A DNA stretch of 64,000 bases. Source: Aquilaria yunnanensis (lineage: Eukaryota; Streptophyta; Magnoliopsida; Malvales; Thymelaeaceae). Each line of letters opens with the position of its first letter. Position 1 is the stretch's first letter. Position numbers and translations under genes: made by a program. A model generated the notes under the pieces. That model was not told the DNA's origin, ran no database searches, and worked only from the letters and a program-made list of their open reading frames with translations. The stretch covers positions 24,278,001 through 24,342,000 of the forward strand of contig CM077597.1 in assembly GCA_039654915.1 (NCBI GenBank), read 5' to 3'. Shown here one piece after another: positions 59,215 through 64,000 of the stretch.

Positions 59215-59604
59215 GATGTCGAACACTAATAAAAAGCTATCATTAGGACATTTGAGGACGAGTTGATTGCCCTCAATTTCTTTTAGCTATCCCCAAACAC
59301 TTTCTTCACATCAATGGGTTTCTTTTGGCTTGTCCTTCAGTTGGGCCATTACATTATGGAGTCCTTGTTCTTTCTCTATTCTTTGAGCATTCTAGATGGT
59401 TACTCTTACTTCTTTAACATGACATCTTGGGCACAACCTTATTTTCTTCTTTACGATCGCTTGAAAAAACTTAGAATAAGTAGAAGAGAAAATTCTTCTT
59501 TATTGCCTCTAACCCTTCCTCTCTTGGGACTTTCCCCTAGAGAAGATGGACAATCTTGCATAAAGATCACTCCCCTATCTAGATGTCAAGTCAGAGGCCT
59601 TTAA
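59215..59604 (+). pseudogene. Possible gypsy-type transposon ORF (PF04195-like) remnant
   Basis: The frame MGFFWLVLQLGHYIMESLFF followed by a SYFFNMTSWAQPYFLLYDRL segment resembles the plant family named putative gypsy-type transposon (PF04195; 'GFxxLxxxxG ... FFxxFxxKxxxxxGWYxFxxR'). These ORFs are often found near Tat-type elements, and Tat-type pol lies at 61.7-64 kb. The similarity is by wording only and weak. Confidence 0.3.
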
Positions 59605-61640
59605 TTCTGCAGGAAAAATCATTAATTACCTTTAGGCATCCTAAAACATGAAAATAAAGGTCGGTTGTTCCCTTTCCCCTAACAATACTTAGATAAGACC
59701 AGCCTAAAGGCACATGTTGCTAGTAAGGCATGACTAGGAAAACTCAATCCTGATCTTTGGATGCCAGGGATGTAGGGACGAGAACTTATTAATGCTCTAA
59801 AGGGTGGGGTCATCCTTAAAGGTAAGCTAGAGTGTCTTTTTTCCCTTCTTGAAATTTACTGGAATATCTTGATCTCATTTTACCTTTTCAAGTAGATCTA
59901 GAAAGCAACTAAGTGGAGGCCTTCAAAAGATACAAGACAGTTCTTAAGGCTTTCCAAGGGCCAAGGGGAATTTAGAGGAGAAAAGAGAAAAAGGTCCAAT
60001 TGTTGTCCACGGAGCCCTTTAATGACAATGGATCAATTTTGAAATCCCTTATCCACTAGAGTAATCCACAAAAAACCTCCAATCACAAGCCTTCCATGGT
60101 GGGTGAAGTGGCAGCCTATTCGCTTCCAGTAGAGAGCTAGGAGATAAATACTAGGGTGGTCATTCTAGCAATCCTTATTCGGATAATGCCCCTGACATGG
60201 AAGTTGCTCAGTACAAGAAAAATTATCAATACTTTGATGGCTATTGGATTCTTAAGTTAGTTGCATAACTATGCCTATTGTAAATATTCTACCTATAAAA
60301 TTGTGTATGTGAAAATTGTCTTCTTTTTATAGCTGAGGTCCTTGCATCTACTTCTAGCCCACGGGTAGGTAAAAATTTTAGGCTCGAGGCATCTACTTTT
60401 AGGTATGCTTCCAACTAGTGCAATGAAGTCATGTGGCCTATGCATCTATATTATTTTGGATTGACTAAAATAGGTAATTTTGCATGAAGCCTAGAGGATT
60501 GAAAATGAGGCATCAGTCGCCACATATAAGGAACCCGTTATGGTCCTCAACTTTTAGTGGCTGAATAGGAGTCCATCCGTAAGGACAAGTTTGTCCCTCT
60601 ACACATTCTGGATGGGCTTCTCCTCCCTAAGATGTTTACAGGCTACCAGTTCCTTAAAAAAGGTCTAGGCTACTACAGCCCACCTCTCTACATAAGTTTC
60701 TATATTGATTTTTCTTTCTTCTTCCAATTTATCAAATTTACAAGTTTGGTTTCCTTATTATAGACATCCATAATTCTGAGAAACCTTATATGTTTTTTGG
60801 AAAAATTGGATAAGGGTAAGACATGAGTTCTTGTCTACCTTATAAGCCCTCAGCCTAGTTTTGGGATATGAAAATGCCCTCTAGTTCTGGTTACTTGCAT
60901 TGGGTGCTTAAAGAATTTTGTTGTTGACATTATGAAGGTTTGTGAAGGGTGGATAGTTGTAAATCATTAAGTAGGATTGCTATAACCTACACTTTAAGTG
61001 GAAAATTACTATGGAGTATAATGTAGAGCTGGATAAGAGAATTATGGCCCTAGAGTCAGACAAACCTTATTTTTAAATGAAATAAAGAGAATGCATGTTA
61101 AGGCTGATAAGAAGATGATCCGAGAGCTTTTTGATGGCTTTTGCTAGTGTTAGTATCAAGTTGAATAGGCTTACTCAGGTCTAGACTTGTCCAGCTTTGA
61201 TGAACTAAATGAAGTTCCCAAAGTCTGAGCATTCTGGTGCCATGAAAAAAAACTAGGAGCCTAATGGCTTAGATTTTATTGCTTAGGATGGTGTTGAAGA
61301 CTTGCCTCTTAAGGTATAATGTACAGGTTTTTTCCATTTATTATGAACATATGCTTTTTTTATTCTTTTATACAACTTTGGTTCTTTGTTTTTGTACACT
61401 TAAGTATTCAAATGATGATTTTAAATTTAGCATTTTGTTGCCTAAGTTCTATTTCTTGGCTAGCACTTCCAAAGGCCTAAGCCTTAATATGATCTAACCT
61501 AGTAATAGACTTCTAAGGGTCTTCTAGGTTTTAATCAATGGTACCAACTTTTTTATAGTAGGATTTACTAAGGCAGAACTCAAAAATAACTTTATTATTC
61601 TAGAATTAAAAAAAAAATAAAGTTCACCGCCTAAAGATGT
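59605..61640. other. No recognised gene; probable decayed transposon DNA
   Basis: Somewhat GC-richer stop-broken text on the plus strand may continue the ORF above (60000-60700), but no motif is firm. Confidence 0.35.
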
Positions 61641-61949
61641 CTAAGGATAATTGGGCCTAAGTTCATCTGAGTGATTGAGTCGGGGGAGCATTTTTTCAGA
61701 GGCTTCCTTTAACTTGAATACTCCCCTTTAATACTTTCTTGATATAGAAAGAGTCTATTGCCAATTTGTCTAGAGGACTTCATGCTAGATCACTTCCAAA
61801 ATGTTCTGCCTTTATACGTCTCAGTCCTCCAAGTTAGATGTCTTTAGATTTATTTTCAAATTATGTGTATCTATAAATAATTGTTTGAAAGTCCTTATGT
61901 GAAGTCTAGCATCTTTGTACAATTCCTCCTGGAGGCCAATTTTAATTCG

Positions 61950-62620
61950 GAGGCCTTCTTCATTTTATTCTTGATTAAAGAACTGCACACAAAGGGATGA
62001 TTGTGCCTTTCAATATGGATGAATTCCTTTAGTCTGTATGCTGGGGATAAGGGTATCTCCCATGTGGCCTCATGAGGTGTTTCTCGATAGTTTTAGAGGA
62101 CTGGAGCAATTCACTTGGCCACTATACTATCCGAAAGTTGCTTCTTGAAGCCTTCTTTTATTGTCTTATTGGTTAGCCACACCTAATCATTAAACTAGAG
62201 ATGATAAATGGGGGCAAAGCACAACTTCATTTCTCATTCTTTTCTAAATGCTTGAACAAGACATTATTAATCTTTTTTCATTCTTCACCAATAATACATA
62301 GGGACATCTAAATCTAAAAATGGTTGACTTTGAGATAAATTTTTGAATCCTAGACACCATCATCAACGCCAAGGGCTTTGCCTTTACCTACTTGATGAAG
62401 TAATCAACGAAAGCAACACATAAGTTTACCCCTGCTAGTGTAGGAATATTGTGAATCAACTTTAGTCATATTCAGAAAAAGGACAAGGGTAGTTTGAAGG
62501 TCTATTCTTTTCAGAGGGCAGCTTTTGCACCTTGGCATTCATATCACAAGAATGACATCTCTACATATATTTCGTAACATCTTTCCTCAGCATTGGTAAG
62601 AATTATCCTTCTTGAGGTCC
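61950..62620 (-). pseudogene. Tat-type integrase remnant
   Basis: The minus strand carries a core stretch NLCVAFVDYFIK (about 62420) for the first catalytic aspartate block, and near 61990-62180 WLTNKTIKEGFKKQL and NYRETPHEATWEIPLSPAY, which correspond to the post-DDE region of Tat integrases. Catalytic residues in the middle are not readable because of frame breaks. Confidence 0.6.
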
Positions 62621-62979
62621 TTGTAAGCTAAATAGTTCAATCCTAAATAAGATCCACAATGTCCTTTACGCATCTCCACAAGCACTTGTTGCTCTTCTTG
62701 CTCTTCTTTAATTGATACACACTTCTACAATGGGGTGGAGTATCCTTGGCCATATAGATTTCTCCAGTCAAGACAAATCTTGCTGACTTTATTTTGTTGA
62801 CTCAAGTGAACATCTTCCTTAGTTTTCAAGTATCTCATGATAGGCTCTTTCCAATTTAAAGGAGCATCCAAAGCTTTTACATGTGCCTAGCCTTCACCTT
62901 TGGATAAGGTGTTTGCCTGGTTATTTTGAGCCTAGGGCACCTTCTGAGCCTATAGATTGATAAATTTTGGTTTTCGTTT

Positions 62980-64000
62980 CTTAACTAGGGATAAATTATT
63001 ATAGAATATAAGATATTTTATTCCACAAAGACCATTAGTCAATTGCACCACAATATGAGAATCATTAAATACAATGAGGTCCTTCACCTTGGCTTGCAGC
63101 ACCATTTAGAGTTTAGAGACCAAGGCTTAATACTCTGCTACATTATCAGTTACTACGAAGTTAAATTTATCTTTGCAAGTTGCTTCCATTTCCAAACACC
63201 CCTTGATGACTAGTCCAACCCCTTTTTACTTTTTCCCTAAGGCATCATCTACGAACAACTGCCAAGTAGGCTATTGTTCTACCTATTGTTTTTGCTCTTT
63301 AAGGTCTTCGAACATTTCAACAATAAATTCTCCCAAAGCCTAGGCCTTAATTGCCTTTCATGGTTTAAAATGAATATTGAATTTGGTTAAATAGATACAT
63401 CATTTAGCCAATGTTCCAGAGTGATCTAGCTTTATGAGAGCTTCTCTGTAATGGAGGTTTGGATATATTTTTACAGTGTGAGTATAAAAATAAAGCCTTA
63501 ACTTTCTTCGGGCTATAATCTATGGGATGACTACCTTTTGGATGGCCTACTATCTAGCCTATTTTCCCTGGAGTGTTTTGCGTATATAATATACTCGACA
63601 TTGCTAAAAACCCATAGAGATACATCTAAATAAAAATAATGGAACCTATATCATGGCTGTTGGAAAGTGGGGAGCTTATGGACGTAATCCTTGATGAGTT
63701 AGAATGCTTGACAGCATTTATCATTTTAATGAAAGACCTCTCTCCTCTTAAGAACATTAAGTAATGACCTACATTTGTCCATAAATTTGGAGACAAACCT
63801 GTTGACAGCTATTAAGAGTCTTGTGAGCCTTTGGTAGTCTTTTTGAATTTCCAAGGTTGGCATGTCCAACATTGTTCATACTTTTTTAGGTTTGGCGTCA
63901 ATTCCTTTTTCCAAGACCATGTATCCTAGGAACTTGCTTGCCTTAGCTCCAAAAAGTTCTTCACCAGATTTAGACACATATGGTTTTTAGAACATGCTAA
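62980..64000 (-). pseudogene. Tat-type reverse transcriptase end and RNase H
   Basis: The minus strand at 63700-63960 shows ASKFLGYMVLEKGI-like text, then a PWKFKK ... RLLIAVNRFVSKFMDK stretch, matching the RT connection domain. RNase H follows: WQLFVDDALGKK (about 63250), FVVTDNVAEY (about 63140), KVKDLIVFNDSQ-like text (about 63050) and a QANTLSKGEG end. Numerous stops. Confidence 0.65.

Larger units (their letters stand above)
61700..64000 (-). mobile_element. Tat-type Ty3/gypsy element, pol part, continues past window
   Basis: Read on the minus strand from the right edge: end of reverse transcriptase, RNase H, then integrase, the order of Ty3/gypsy. Wording fits the Tat lineage. Heavily decayed with many stops. 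Its LTRs are not in the window; the solo LTR at 43507 is of the same broad lineage. Confidence 0.7.

Noticed and set aside
1..64000. CRISPR arrays, operons, ribosome binding sites or riboswitches
   Set aside because: The DNA is plant nuclear; direct repeats here are microsatellites, arrays or transposon copies.
1..64000. Integrated plant pararetrovirus
   Set aside because: All reverse transcriptase pieces sit with integrase, LTRs or LINE endonuclease; no movement or coat protein motif was seen.

Overview
This window is AT-rich nuclear plant DNA, most likely from a eudicot with a repeat-rich genome. I found no intact ordinary host gene, tRNA or rRNA gene. The plant assignment rests on families seen in translation: an Athila-type and other Ty3/gypsy LTR retrotransposons, plant L1-type LINEs (DUF4283-type ORF1), CACTA, hAT, MULE and Stowaway DNA transposons, TTTAGGG-type telomere-like repeats, and captured fragments of plant nuclear genes. 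The species cannot be named from this.

Layout. 1-845: diverged short repeats. 849-9622: plus-strand Athila-like element (pol, two extra ORFs, 3' noncoding region, polypurine tract, 3' LTR) that carries a 1.4-kb solo LTR (2535-3948). It is inserted into a minus-strand gypsy element (9623 to about 12310). 12325-13707: a duplicated dispersed repeat with an inverted relative at 56815-57760. 14.9-19.4 kb: old LTRs and a MULE-type MITE. 20280-25852: a nearly full-length dead LINE. 27313-28774: a Pack-MULE with 357-bp terminal inverted repeats and an open chimeric ORF. 29867-31256: a second solo LTR of the 2535 family. 31424-31880: FHA-domain gene fragment. 34372-36761: a 2.4-kb LTR with primer-binding site. 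36.9-42.7 kb: LINE scraps, two Stowaway MITEs, a copia-type LTR, a MITE and a hAT element. 43507-44291: a Tat-type solo LTR. 46490-52025: a CACTA element containing a second CACTA element, a MITE, tandem arrays and degenerate telomere-like DNA. 52.7-53.3 kb: a fold-back hairpin and a third MITE copy. 55.2-64 kb: LTR remnants and, at the right edge, minus-strand Tat-type pol.

Two places deserve attention. First, the 3' part of the Athila-like element, where some relatives carry an env-like ORF, holds an unrecognised ORF and a full-length, intronless, frame-preserved LOG-type cytokinin phosphoribohydrolase relative. Each is interrupted only by three in-frame stops. Second, the Pack-MULE fuses the start of a type I mannose-6-phosphate isomerase gene to the start of a plastid thioredoxin-like protein gene in one uninterrupted reading frame. 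Nesting order can be read from target-site duplications (TSDs) at many of the elements.

Nothing here works together as a pathway; the sequence records successive insertions, captures and decay.
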